Shown here in pieces: positions 53,228 to 62,716 of a stretch of 64,000 bases of DNA; position 1 is the first letter of the stretch; each line of letters begins with the position of its first letter. The notes under the pieces were generated by a model. That model was not told the origin of the DNA. It ran no database searches and worked only from the letters and a program-made list of their open reading frames with translations. The translations under genes were made by a program, and so were the position numbers. This DNA comes from Piscinibacter sp. HJYY11. Lineage in GTDB: Bacteria; Pseudomonadota; Gammaproteobacteria; Burkholderiales; Burkholderiaceae_C. The stretch spans positions 2,406,746-2,470,745 of the forward strand of contig NZ_JAERQZ010000001.1 in the NCBI RefSeq assembly GCF_016735515.1. The letters are read 5' to 3'.

Positions 53228-54180
53228 TGGCGCACTTCCAGCGGTTGCCCAGGGTGCAGGCGCCTGGCGTCATCCGGCGACGAAGGTCGAGCTTCGACCA
53301 TGTACACGAGCGTCGCCCGGTTTTCCTTGCTGTAGATGAGCGGAGAGGTGAACTCGGCTTCGCGCGCGATGTAGCTCACCTTGGCGTTGATGGGCGCGGG
53401 GCAACCATCGCAATGCAGCGTGACGGCCTGGCCGAGCTGCAGCTTGCCGAGCACGGGCTCGGGCACGAAGAAGCGCGCCTTCACCTGTGATGGTGGCAAC
53501 AAGGTGAGCACCGGGCTGCCCTGCGGCACCCACTCCCCTTCGCGGTACAGAACGTCGGTCACGTCGCCGGCCGTGGGCATGCGCTGGGTCTTCTGCTGCA
53601 CGCGCCAGTCGGCCTGCGCGAGTTGCGCCTTGGCGGCCAGCACCTCCTGCTGCGCGGCGGCGATCTCCTGCACGCGGCTGCCCTGGCCGGCGAGGCGGAT
53701 CTGCGCCTGGAGTTCGTTCACGCGCGCCTGGTCGCGTGCGACCGCGGCACGCGCTTCGTCGAGGCTGGCGGGCGAGGTGAAGTTCTGTGCCACCAGCTCG
53801 CTGGCCCGGGCGAGCTCGCGCGTCGAGAGGTTGAAGGCCGCCTGCGCCTGCGCCAGTTGCGCGCGCAGGGCGGCGATCTCGTCGGGGCGTTTGCCGGACT
53901 GCAGGTTGCCCAGCTGTTGCTCGGCGCGGCGCACACGCGCCTGCGCCTCTTCGCGCGCCGAACGTTCGCTGTCCTGCTCCAGGACGAAGGCCGGTGCGCT
54001 CGCCGCGACCACATCGCCACGCTGCACGTGCAGCTTGGTGAGCGTGCCGCTGATGGGCGCGGCCAGTCGCACGCTCTCGCCTTCGGCATAACCGGCAAAA
54101 CCCGTGGGTGCCGAGGCCGTGCAGGCAGCAATGGCGCCCACGGCCGCGCCGCTCAGCAGGTGTTTGAAGAGCCATGTCAT
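53224..54180 (-). CDS. HlyD family membrane fusion protein, probable lipoprotein
   Basis: 318 residues. The signal peptide ends in a lipobox-like sequence (VGAIAAC), so cysteine 25 is probably lipid-anchored. It is followed by a lipoyl half-motif (ISGTLTKLHVQRGDVV), a long coiled hairpin (about 75-200, rich in A/Q/E/R) and a beta-barrel (VKARFFVPEPVLGKLQLGQAV). It links the inner-membrane exporter to an outer-membrane channel. GGAGG lies seven bases before the start. An adaptor without a membrane helix is usual for the YbhG group. Confidence 0.9.
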   Translation of the reverse strand: MTWLFKHLLSGAAVGAIAACTASAPTGFAGYAEGESVRLAAPISGTLTKLHVQRGDVVAASAPAFVLEQDSERSAREEAQARVRRAEQQLGNLQSGKRPDEIAALRAQLAQAQAAFNLSTRELARASELVAQNFTSPASLDEARAAVARDQARVNELQAQIRLAGQGSRVQEIAAAQQEVLAAKAQLAQADWRVQQKTQRMPTAGDVTDVLYREGEWVPQGSPVLTLLPPSQVKARFFVPEPVLGKLQLGQAVTLHCDGCPAPINAKVSYIAREAEFTSPLIYSKENRATLVYMVEARPSSPDDARRLHPGQPLEVRQ

Positions 54181-54191
54181 CGTGAACCTCC

Positions 54192-54809
54192 TCACGCAGC
54201 CAGGCCGCGCAGTGCGTAGTCGATGCGCCGCGCCACTGCGGCATCCGAGAGCACGTGGTGCTCGATGGCGGCCACCACCGGCGCCGGCGCGCGCGAGCCC
54301 AGCGCACCGCCAATCAGCACCGGCGCACCCACCGCACCGGCGAGGAAGGCGATCGCCTCCTGCGGCGGGGCGTCGACGATCAGGCCTTCACGCTGCGCCT
54401 GCATCACCAGGCTCAAGACCACCGCCACATGCCGCGGCAGGTTGGCACTGAAGAACTCGATCACCGCGGCCTCGCCCGCCATCGCGTCGGCGGCCATGCG
54501 CAACAACAGCGGGTGCTGCTCGCGCCCGAAGCGGGCCAGGACCGCGAGCACCGCCCGCAGGTTGTCGAGCACCGGGCGCTTCTGGTCCACCTTCAAGGTG
54601 AGCGCCGAGAACATCTCTTCGTAGACCCGCTGCAGGACGGCGCGGATGAAGGTGTCCTTGTTCTTGAAGTGGTAGTGAAACATGCCGAGGTTGACCCCCG
54701 CGTGGTCGGCGAGCTTGCGCACCGACAGGCCGGCACAGCCGGTCTGCGGGAGGAGCTCGAGGCCGGCGTCGAGCAGGAGCTGGTCGACGTTTTGGGACGG
54801 GCGTGGCAT
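54192..54809 (-). CDS. TetR family repressor of the exporter operon (CecR-like)
   Basis: 205 residues. The N-terminal TetR HTH (about 8-55; GLSVRKLADHAGVNLGMFHYHFKNKD) is followed by a helical ligand domain. It is the first gene of tetR - hlyD - ATPase - permease, the same order as E. coli cecR-ybhGFSR. A 20-base dyad sits six bases before its start on top of the promoter, so it most likely represses its own operon. The predicted RNA start is at or within two bases of the ATG. Confidence 0.9.
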   Translation of the reverse strand: MPRPSQNVDQLLLDAGLELLPQTGCAGLSVRKLADHAGVNLGMFHYHFKNKDTFIRAVLQRVYEEMFSALTLKVDQKRPVLDNLRAVLAVLARFGREQHPLLLRMAADAMAGEAAVIEFFSANLPRHVAVVLSLVMQAQREGLIVDAPPQEAIAFLAGAVGAPVLIGGALGSRAPAPVVAAIEHHVLSDAAVARRIDYALRGLAA

Positions 54810-54815
54810 GGCCGT

Positions 54816-54845
54816 AACTATACGAACGTATAGTTATTGGCGCAA
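54816..54845 (-). promoter_or_regulatory. Promoter with TetR-type operator of the exporter operon
   Basis: AACTATACGAACGTATAGTT (54816-54835) is a palindrome with two nine-base arms. On the minus strand -35 TTGCGC (54845-54840) and -10 TATAGT (54822-54817) are 17 bases apart, and the operator covers the -10 box and most of the spacer. Repressor binding would exclude RNA polymerase. Confidence 0.75.
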
Positions 54846-54876
54846 TACCCCAATTCGCACCAAGGTTTCGCTTTGT

Positions 54877-55959
54877 TCAGGCGTCGGATGGAGAGGCCGC
54901 GGCGCGCCGGTAGTCGGTGGGCGTGGCACCGAAGGCGTCTCGGAAGGCGCGGTTGAATGGGCCGATGCTGGCAAAGCCGGCGTCCATCGCAATGGTCAGC
55001 ACCGGCAGATGTGCGAACGCCGGGTCACGCAGGCGCTCGGCCGCCTCGCGCAGGCGGAAGTGGTTGAGAAAGGCCGCGAAGTTCTTGAAGCCGAGGTGGC
55101 CGTTGATGACGCTGCGCAACCGGTGCTCGGGAAGCTCGACGATGGTCGCGAGTTCCCCAATCCCCAGGCCATGGCGGCGGTACAGCGCCTCGCGCCGCAC
55201 GGTGTCGAGCACGTACTCGGCCTGCCGCGCGGCCAGCGCCTGGTTGACGCTGCTGCGGTGCTCGCCCACCGTGCTCAGGTCCTGCTGCACCGGGGGCTCG
55301 GGGGCACGCGCCACGTCCAGCACGCGCCGCCAGGGGCTCGGTTGGCCGACGGCCAATGCCAGCCAGAACAGCTTGAACAAGGTCTGGGCACCGATGGAGG
55401 CGGCCGCCACGTCGACCGGTGCGAGCCTGCGCAGGCCGGCGGCACACACCACGAGCACCAGCGCCACATAGGCCACGCAGGCCAGCGCCAGCGCCGTGCG
55501 CATGCGGCGGCGGAACTCGTCCAGGTCGTCACGGCGGCGCCCCGCCAGGTGCCACAGCATGTGGACCACGAAGCCCGCCAGCCCCACCGACAGCGCCCCG
55601 AGCCAGAGCGGCCGCAGGCCCGGCCAGGCCGAGGCCAGCGCCACGAGCAGCACCACGCCGGCACTGCCCACCAGCGCCGGACGGGCGTCGCTCACCCCGT
55701 CGAACAGGAAGCGCAGCACGAGCCAGAGCAGCGGCACGCCGCAGCAGGCCACGGCCCGCAGCGCCCAGCGCAGCTCTTCCGTCGACTGCACCACCGCCGG
55801 CAGGGGCAAGAGGCTGTAGGCCGCGCCGCTCACCGCCAGGCAGCCGACGGCCACCACCGCGCGTGACACGCCCGGCATCACCGCCATCGCCACCCCCACG
55901 GCCACCGACAAGGCCACCGAGGCGCCGGCCAGGAACGTCAGCAGTTCGATCGAAGACAT
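54877..55959 (-). CDS. Membrane-anchored AraC family regulator
   Basis: 360 residues. The first two-thirds (about 5-220) form seven or so membrane helices in a 7TM-like array. The C terminus (about 265-355) is an AraC double HTH (LGIGELATIVELPEHRLRSVI and MDAGFASIGPFNRAFRDAFG). Such proteins sense a signal in the membrane and bind DNA from there. It is divergent from the PagL-like gene (145-base gap), its plausible target. The inducer is unknown. Confidence 0.87.
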   Translation of the reverse strand: MSSIELLTFLAGASVALSVAVGVAMAVMPGVSRAVVAVGCLAVSGAAYSLLPLPAVVQSTEELRWALRAVACCGVPLLWLVLRFLFDGVSDARPALVGSAGVVLLVALASAWPGLRPLWLGALSVGLAGFVVHMLWHLAGRRRDDLDEFRRRMRTALALACVAYVALVLVVCAAGLRRLAPVDVAAASIGAQTLFKLFWLALAVGQPSPWRRVLDVARAPEPPVQQDLSTVGEHRSSVNQALAARQAEYVLDTVRREALYRRHGLGIGELATIVELPEHRLRSVINGHLGFKNFAAFLNHFRLREAAERLRDPAFAHLPVLTIAMDAGFASIGPFNRAFRDAFGATPTDYRRAAASPSDA

Positions 55960-56104
55960 GCGGCGCCGAGGGAGTGGAAACGCCGCGGAATTCTAGAAAC
56001 CCGGTTCCGATTTCGAATTCGGCCAGCAAGCGTTCAAACGCGGCAAGACCCCCGCGCCGCCTGCCGGCACCCTGCAGGCCTCTCAACCACGGAGTTCTTT
56101 TGTC

Positions 56105-56662
56105 ATGGCATGGGGTCTTCTCACGCTGACCGGCCTGTTCGGCGGCTTCACGCTGGCCGATGCGCCGGCCACGCACATCCAGGAGGTCGGGCTCGAACGC
56201 TTCGAGCCCCTGCACGCCAACCGGCAGCTTCATCTCACGAATGCCACCGCGCATCTGCGCGAAAAGCAGGTGGCCGGTTGGCCGCTCACGCTGCGCCTCG
56301 GCCTGGTCGCGCAACACGCGCGAGGCGAGATCACCCAGCTCACCGACACGCTGTCAGAGCAGACCCTGCACAGCCCCGGCCATGGGCTGGGCATCAGCGC
56401 CGAAGCGCGCTGGCGGGTGCGGAGTGGCTTTCACCTGGACGCGAGCGCCGCGCCGATGCTCTACGACCGCCGCTTCCCGGCCGGCGGCACCCACTACAAC
56501 GGGATGTTCCAGGCCGGTCCGTCGATCACCTGGCAGATGGGGCCGGGCCGCTGGACGCTCGGCGCGCGCTGGCTGCACATCTCCAACGGCCGCGGTCTCG
56601 GCCCCGACAACCCGTCGACCGAAGGGCGGGGGCTGGTGTTGCGCTACCAGCTCCCGCTCTGA
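56105..56662 (+). CDS. PagL-like lipid A 3-O-deacylase / acyloxyacyl hydrolase family
   Basis: 185 residues. An N-terminal hydrophobic segment (WGLLTLTGLFGGFTLA) acts as an export signal, followed by an eight-stranded outer-membrane barrel pattern. The catalytic region RWLHISNGRGLGPDNPSTEG has H158 and S160 in the HxSN signature and E173 as the likely third member. PagL removes the 3-acyl chain from lipid A, altering surface and immune recognition. The start at 56105 follows a weak ribosome site. It is divergent from the membrane-anchored AraC gene. Confidence 0.83.
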   Translation: MAWGLLTLTGLFGGFTLADAPATHIQEVGLERFEPLHANRQLHLTNATAHLREKQVAGWPLTLRLGLVAQHARGEITQLTDTLSEQTLHSPGHGLGISAEARWRVRSGFHLDASAAPMLYDRRFPAGGTHYNGMFQAGPSITWQMGPGRWTLGARWLHISNGRGLGPDNPSTEGRGLVLRYQLPL

Positions 56663-56668
56663 GCCGCC

Positions 56669-57853
56669 TCAGTTCGCGAAGGCGGCAATGCCGGTCTGCG
56701 CCCGGCCGAGGATCAGCGCATGCACGTCGTGCGTGCCCTCGTAGGTGTTGACCACTTCGAGGTTGACCAAGTGGCGGGCCACGCCGAACTCGTCGCTGAT
56801 GCCGTTGCCGCCCATCATGTCGCGCGCCAGGCGGGCGATGTCGAGCGCCTTGCCGCACGAGTTGCGCTTCATGATCGAGGTGATCTCGACCGCGGCCGTG
56901 CCTTCGTCCTTCATGCGGCCCAGGCGCAGGCAGCCCTGCAGGCCGAGCGTGATCTCGGTCTGCATGTCGGCCAGCTTCTTCTGGATCAGCTGGTTCGCCG
57001 CGAGCGGGCGGCCGAACTGCTTGCGGTCGAGCACGTACTGGCGCACACGGAACCAGCAGTCTTCGGCGGCGCCGAGCGCGCCCCACGCAATGCCGTAACG
57101 CGCGCTGTTCAGGCAAGTGAACGGGCCCTTCAGGCCGCGCACTTCGGGGAAGGCGTTCTCCTCGGGGCAGAACACGTTGTCGAGCACGATCTCGCCGGTG
57201 ATCGAGGCGCGCAGGCCGACCTTGCCGTGCACCGCCGGGGCGCTCAGGCCCTTCCAGCCCTTCTCGAGCACGAAGCCGCGGATCGCGCCTTCCTCGTCTT
57301 TCGCCCACACCACGAACACGTCGGCGATCGGGCTGTTGCTGATCCACATCTTGGCGCCAGTGAGGCTGTAGCCGCCTTGCACCTTCTTCGCGCGGGTGAC
57401 CATGCTGCCGGGGTCGGAGCCGTGGTCGGGCTCGGTGAGGCCGAAGCAGCCGATCCACTGGCCGCTCGCGAGCTTGGGCAGGTACTTCTGCTTGGTCGCT
57501 TCGTTGCCGAACTCGTTGATCGGCACCATCACGAGCGAGCTCTGCACACTCATCATCGAGCGGTAGCCGGAGTCGACTCGCTCCACTTCACGTGCGATCA
57601 GGCCGTAGCACACGTAGTTGAGCGCGGCACCGCCGTACTGTTCGGGGATCGTCGGGCCGAGCAGGCCCAGCTCGCCCATCTCGCGGAAGATCGAAGGGTC
57701 GGTCTTCTCGTGGCGGAAGGCCTCGAGCACGCGCGGTGCGAGCTTGCCCTGGCAGTAGTCCCGCGCGGCATCGCGGATCTGGCGTTCGTCGCTGGTGAGC
57801 TGCTGGTCGAGCAGCAAGGGGTCGTCCCACTGGAATGCGGCTTTGTTGGCCAT
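56669..57853 (-). CDS. gcdH: Glutaryl-CoA dehydrogenase
   Basis: A 394-residue FAD enzyme that oxidises and decarboxylates glutaryl-CoA to crotonyl-CoA. It carries [17 protein letters not shown] (flavin contact), the sequence [19 protein letters not shown], and the catalytic base E372 in [10 protein letters not shown], the family's hallmark. The start at 57853 follows CAGGAG. It is third in the operon with the pimeloyl-CoA dehydrogenase pair, and would consume the glutaryl-CoA that pathway makes. Confidence 0.92.
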   Translation of the reverse strand: MANKAAFQWDDPLLLDQQLTSDERQIRDAARDYCQGKLAPRVLEAFRHEKTDPSIFREMGELGLLGPTIPEQYGGAALNYVCYGLIAREVERVDSGYRSMMSVQSSLVMVPINEFGNEATKQKYLPKLASGQWIGCFGLTEPDHGSDPGSMVTRAKKVQGGYSLTGAKMWISNSPIADVFVVWAKDEEGAIRGFVLEKGWKGLSAPAVHGKVGLRASITGEIVLDNVFCPEENAFPEVRGLKGPFTCLNSARYGIAWGALGAAEDCWFRVRQYVLDRKQFGRPLAANQLIQKKLADMQTEITLGLQGCLRLGRMKDEGTAAVEITSIMKRNSCGKALDIARLARDMMGGNGISDEFGVARHLVNLEVVNTYEGTHDVHALILGRAQTGIAAFAN

Positions 57854-57870
57854 GTGTCTGTCTCCTGTCG

Positions 57871-59031
57871 TCAAGCTGCGAGCGGGATGTCGCGCTGGGT
57901 GAGAGCGGCAAACCGTTGAAGGTGTGTGTCAGTGTCACCGAAGCTGAGTTCGATCGCCATCAGCCGCTTGAAGAAGTGGCTGACGTTGAGCTCTTCGGTC
58001 ATGCCCATGCCGCCGTGCAGCTGCACCGACTGCTGGCCGATGAAGCGGCAGGCGTTGCCGATCACCACCTTCGCGGCCGAGAGGGTCTTGCGGCGCTGGG
58101 TGTCGTCGGCCACGTTGCAGTGCATCGCGGCGAGGTAGGCCATCGAGCGCGACTGCTCCAGGTGCAGGAGCATGTCGGCGGTGCGGTGCTGCAAGGCCTG
58201 GAAACGGCCGATGGGCTGGCCGAACTGCTGGCGCGTCTTCAGGTACTCGATGGTGGCGTTGACGGTGGCTTCCATCACGCCGAGGGATTCGGCGCAGAGG
58301 GCGGCAAGGCCGATGTCGAGGGCACGATCGATCGCGGCGGTGGCGCTGGTCGTGGGCGCGCCCAGCAGCGATGCGGCCGGCACCTTCACATCCGTGAGCA
58401 CGACGTCGGCGGCACGGCGACCGTCGAGTGTCTTGAAGGCCTTGAGCACGAGGCCCGGCGCATCCTTGGACACGCGGAACACAGCGACACCGTCCGCTTC
58501 CCCCGGCTGGCCGCTCATACGCGCCGAGACCAGCAGCTCGTCTGCGGCAGGTGCCAGCGACACGACGGCCTTGTGGCCGTTGAGCAGGTATCCATCACCG
58601 CTCTTCTTCGCACTCGTCTCGACCCACACTGGCTGGCCACGCCCGGCCGCTTCGGTATGCGCGAGCACGACGATGCGCTCGCCACCGCCCATCGCGGGCA
58701 GCAGCTCGGCGCGCTGCTCGGGCGAGCCGAAGTCACGCACCAGCGCGGTCGCGATCACGGCGCTGTCGAGCAGCGGCTCGCACAGCAGCGCCGGGCCGGC
58801 CGATTGCATGGCGAGCAGCGTCTCGATCGGGCCGTAACCCAGGCCGCCATCGGCCTCGGGGATGTTCATCGCCAGCACACCCAGGTCGGCCAGGCCTTGC
58901 CAGACCTCGCGGCTCCAACCGTCCGCGCTCTTCAGGATCTTGTGGCGGCGCTCGAAGCTGTAGTCGCCTTGAACGAAACGGCTGATGGCGTCTTGCAGCT
59001 GGTGCTGCTCTTCGCTGAAGGAGAAGTCCAT
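57871..59031 (-). CDS. pimD: Acyl-CoA dehydrogenase, pimeloyl-CoA dehydrogenase small subunit type
   Basis: 386 residues with the acyl-CoA dehydrogenase fold, resembling PimD, the small subunit of the heteromeric pimeloyl-CoA dehydrogenase. Flavin-binding features are weaker than in GcdH ([14 protein letters not shown]), but [20 protein letters not shown] is conserved. The C-terminal position where homomeric enzymes have YEGT reads SFGDTDTH, so the usual catalytic glutamate is missing. It lies two bases downstream of the large-subunit gene. Confidence 0.85.
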   Translation of the reverse strand: MDFSFSEEQHQLQDAISRFVQGDYSFERRHKILKSADGWSREVWQGLADLGVLAMNIPEADGGLGYGPIETLLAMQSAGPALLCEPLLDSAVIATALVRDFGSPEQRAELLPAMGGGERIVVLAHTEAAGRGQPVWVETSAKKSGDGYLLNGHKAVVSLAPAADELLVSARMSGQPGEADGVAVFRVSKDAPGLVLKAFKTLDGRRAADVVLTDVKVPAASLLGAPTTSATAAIDRALDIGLAALCAESLGVMEATVNATIEYLKTRQQFGQPIGRFQALQHRTADMLLHLEQSRSMAYLAAMHCNVADDTQRRKTLSAAKVVIGNACRFIGQQSVQLHGGMGMTEELNVSHFFKRLMAIELSFGDTDTHLQRFAALTQRDIPLAA

Positions 59032-59033
59032 GT

Positions 59034-60236
<1,203 letters not shown>

Positions 60237-60306
60237 GCAGACGTCTCGTTAGGGAGGCGCAGCCCTCGGTCGGGGTGCTTGCGTCGCCCGGCGAGATGTG
60301 CTGCAA

Positions 60307-60325
60307 TGCGGAACAAGATTCCGCA
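60307..60325. promoter_or_regulatory. Dyad between pimC and the IclR gene
   Basis: TGCGGAA-CAAGA-TTCCGCA is a perfect seven-base inverted repeat with a five-base spacer, 71 bases upstream of pimC. Its GGAA/TTCC core resembles known IclR-family operators. Assignment to the neighbouring IclR protein is inference. Confidence 0.55.
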
Positions 60326-60521
60326 AGTAAAAACAGAACGGCGATTGTTCATTCACGCCTGCAGGCTGTCAACTTGTGGTCTCCACCGACGAAAAGCGAT
60401 CGTTCAGCCCGGGAGCGCGAGGCTCCCCGCCACCCCATCCCGGGTGGACTGGGGAATCCGAGAAGCTCCTATTTGTGGATTTGTGTTCCACTTTGGACGC
60501 TTTTGCAGGGACCGACAGACG

Positions 60522-61340
60522 ATGGACACACTGACCAAGAACGCCCGGATCGAACGCAGCCGCTCCGCCCCCAAACCGAAGGAAGACCGCCATTTCGTGA
60601 CGGCGCTGGCGCGCGGGCTCGAGGTGCTGGCCTGTTTCCGCTCGGGCGACAAGGCGCTGGGCAACCAGGAGATCGCCACCCGCTGCCGGCTGCCCAAGTC
60701 GACGGTGTCGCGGCTCACCTCCACGCTCACCAAGCTCGGCTACCTGATCCAGGTCGAGGAGAGCGGCAAGTACCGCCTGGGCACCGCCACGCTGTCGCTC
60801 GGCAGCGCCATGCTCGCGCGGCTCGACGTGCGCCAGATCGCCCGGCCCATGATGCAGGAGCTGGCCGATGCGTCGCGCTCGATGGTGTCGCTCGGCACGC
60901 GCGACCGGCTGTCGATGATCTACGTGGAAAACTGCCGCAGCTCGGCGGCCCTCACGCTCAGCCTCGACGTGGGCTCGCGCATCCCGGTTGCCACCTCGGC
61001 GATCGGCCGTGCCTGGCTCGCCGCCATCCCCGACCGCGAACGACAGGACTTCATGGAGCGTGTGCAAGAGCTCGACGAAGTGGCCTGGCCCGACATCCGC
61101 GACGGCATCAACCGTGCGATGGACGAGTACAACACGCTCGGTGTCACCTGCTCCTTCGGCGACTGGCAGAAAGACGTGAACGGCATCGCACGTGCCTTCC
61201 AGCCGGGCGGCGGGCTGCCGCCGATGGCCATCAACTGCGGCGGGCCGTCGTTCAACCTGTCGAAGGACTTCCTGCTCAACGAGGTGCGGCCACGCCTCAT
61301 CGACATGGTGACGCGGCTCGAGGCCTCGCTGCTGCGCTGA
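60522..61340 (+). CDS. IclR family transcriptional regulator
   Basis: 272 residues. The winged HTH (about 25-85; ARGLEVLACFRSGDKALGNQEIATRCRLPKSTVSRL) is followed by the IclR effector domain (about 100-270; GTRDRLSMIYVENCRSS and GVTCSFGDWQKDVNGIARAF). A basic tail of about 20 residues precedes the HTH. It is divergent from the pimC-pimD-gcdH operon and probably controls it in response to a dicarboxylate or its CoA ester. It converges with a receiver-protein gene. Confidence 0.92.
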   Translation: MDTLTKNARIERSRSAPKPKEDRHFVTALARGLEVLACFRSGDKALGNQEIATRCRLPKSTVSRLTSTLTKLGYLIQVEESGKYRLGTATLSLGSAMLARLDVRQIARPMMQELADASRSMVSLGTRDRLSMIYVENCRSSAALTLSLDVGSRIPVATSAIGRAWLAAIPDRERQDFMERVQELDEVAWPDIRDGINRAMDEYNTLGVTCSFGDWQKDVNGIARAFQPGGGLPPMAINCGGPSFNLSKDFLLNEVRPRLIDMVTRLEASLLR

Positions 61341-61373
61341 GCCGGCGCGGCCGGGTTCACACCCTCGACAGCG

Positions 61374-61847
61374 TCAATAGCGCGACGCGCTGCCGCCCTG
61401 CGAGGCGCCATTGCGGCGCGCCCCGGTGACGGGGTCAATCCCTCCCGCCGCGGCGAGCCCGCGGCGCACGCCCTTCTCCAGCTGCGTGGCGCTGATCGGC
61501 TTCACCCAGTATTCGTAGGCGCCCAGGCTCATCGCCTTGAGGATGTCCATCGACAAGTGGTCCGCCGTCAGCAGCGCGACCTTCAGGCCCTGCGAGATCT
61601 CCACGTTGAGCGCGCGCACCACCTCCAGGCCGCCGGTGTCGGGCAGGTGCATGTCGAGCAGGACCAGCTGAGGGCGTTCGCTGCGGACCTTCTCCACACC
61701 CTCCGCCCCGGTCGCCGCGCGGATCAGGTGGATCCCCGGCAGCGTGGCCGCCAGCTGCGCCTGGACCAGCAGGAAGTTCAGGTCCTGGTCTTCGATGTAG
61801 AGAACGGTGCCCTGGGGTTCAGGGCCGCTCACACGCAGGTCATCCAT
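61374..61847 (-). CDS. Orphan response regulator receiver protein
   Basis: 157 residues with one CheY-like receiver domain (about 14-132) and no output domain. The phospho-acceptor is D65 (LVLLDMHLPD). Acidic pocket E19/D20, T94 (ALLTAD) and K116 (YWVKPIS) complete the active site. The last 25 residues (GIDPVTGARRNGASQGG) look disordered. No histidine kinase is near. The opening TVLYIEDQDLNFLLVQ resembles receivers that occur in hybrid-kinase phosphorelays. Partner unknown. Confidence 0.87.
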   Translation of the reverse strand: MDDLRVSGPEPQGTVLYIEDQDLNFLLVQAQLAATLPGIHLIRAATGAEGVEKVRSERPQLVLLDMHLPDTGGLEVVRALNVEISQGLKVALLTADHLSMDILKAMSLGAYEYWVKPISATQLEKGVRRGLAAAGGIDPVTGARRNGASQGGSASRY

Positions 61848-62014
61848 GGGGAGGCGGGTTCTTGTTGCAGTGCACCAAGCATAGAACTCGCCGGCAGGAG
61901 CACAAGCCGAACTGACGCCTCAAACAGGGTTTTGGGGTTCACCCTCGTTGTAATTATTAATTTCCAGGCGTAGATTGGCGACACCGAATCAGCCGGTCCT
62001 GCCCAGGCGATGCC

Positions 62015-62716
62015 ATGGTCGATGTCACACCGCTACGCCGATCATCACTTCATGAAGAAGTGGCTACTCGCCTTCGAAACATGGTGTTCGAGCGACAGCT
62101 CGCACCCGGCGACTGGATCGACGAGCTGGCCCTGGCCCAGCAATGGCAGATCAGCCGCACGCCGCTGCGCGAGGCCTTGAAGGTCCTGGCCGCCGAAGGC
62201 TTGGTCGAACTGGTGCCGCGGCAGGGCTGCCGGGTGACCGAGATGTCGGAAGACGATGCCGAAGAGCTCTTCCCCGTGATGGCCCTGCTGGAAGGTCGTT
62301 GCGCTTTCGAAGCGGTGCGCAAGGCCACGCCGGCCGACATCGCCCGGCTGCGCCAGCTGCACCAGACGCTCGAGCGCCACGCCGCCGCGCACGACATCGA
62401 CGGCTACTACCGCGCCAACCACGACTTCCACAGCACGGTGCAGTCGCTCGCCGACAACCGCTGGCTCGACCGCGCCACCAACGAGCTGCGCACGTTCCTG
62501 CGCCTGCTGCGCGGCCGCCAGCTCAACCGGCCGGGCCGCATCGAGGACTCGATCAACGAACACCGCGTGCTGATGGCCGCCTTCGAACAGCGCGATGCCG
62601 CGCGTGCCGAGCGACTGATGCACGACCACCTGATGGCGCAGCTGGCCGCGTTGAAGGCCCTGCGCGCCGACGAGCAGGAGGCAAGCGCTCATCAAACGGG
62701 GAGTCAACATGCTTGA
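62015..62716 (+). CDS. GntR family regulator (FCD/FadR-C type), MatR-like
   Basis: 233 residues. The winged HTH (about 8-75; LAPGDWIDELALAQQWQISRTPLREALKVL) is followed by an FCD ligand domain (about 90-215) with a metal-binding set that includes RANHDFHSTV and NEHRVLMAAF. It overlaps the malonyl-CoA decarboxylase gene by eight bases; the same pairing is known for MatR, which controls malonate use. An AT-rich stretch (61948-61963) about 55 bases upstream stands out from the GC-rich background and may be promoter or operator. Confidence 0.9.
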   Translation: MVDVTPLRRSSLHEEVATRLRNMVFERQLAPGDWIDELALAQQWQISRTPLREALKVLAAEGLVELVPRQGCRVTEMSEDDAEELFPVMALLEGRCAFEAVRKATPADIARLRQLHQTLERHAAAHDIDGYYRANHDFHSTVQSLADNRWLDRATNELRTFLRLLRGRQLNRPGRIEDSINEHRVLMAAFEQRDAARAERLMHDHLMAQLAALKALRADEQEASAHQTGSQHA

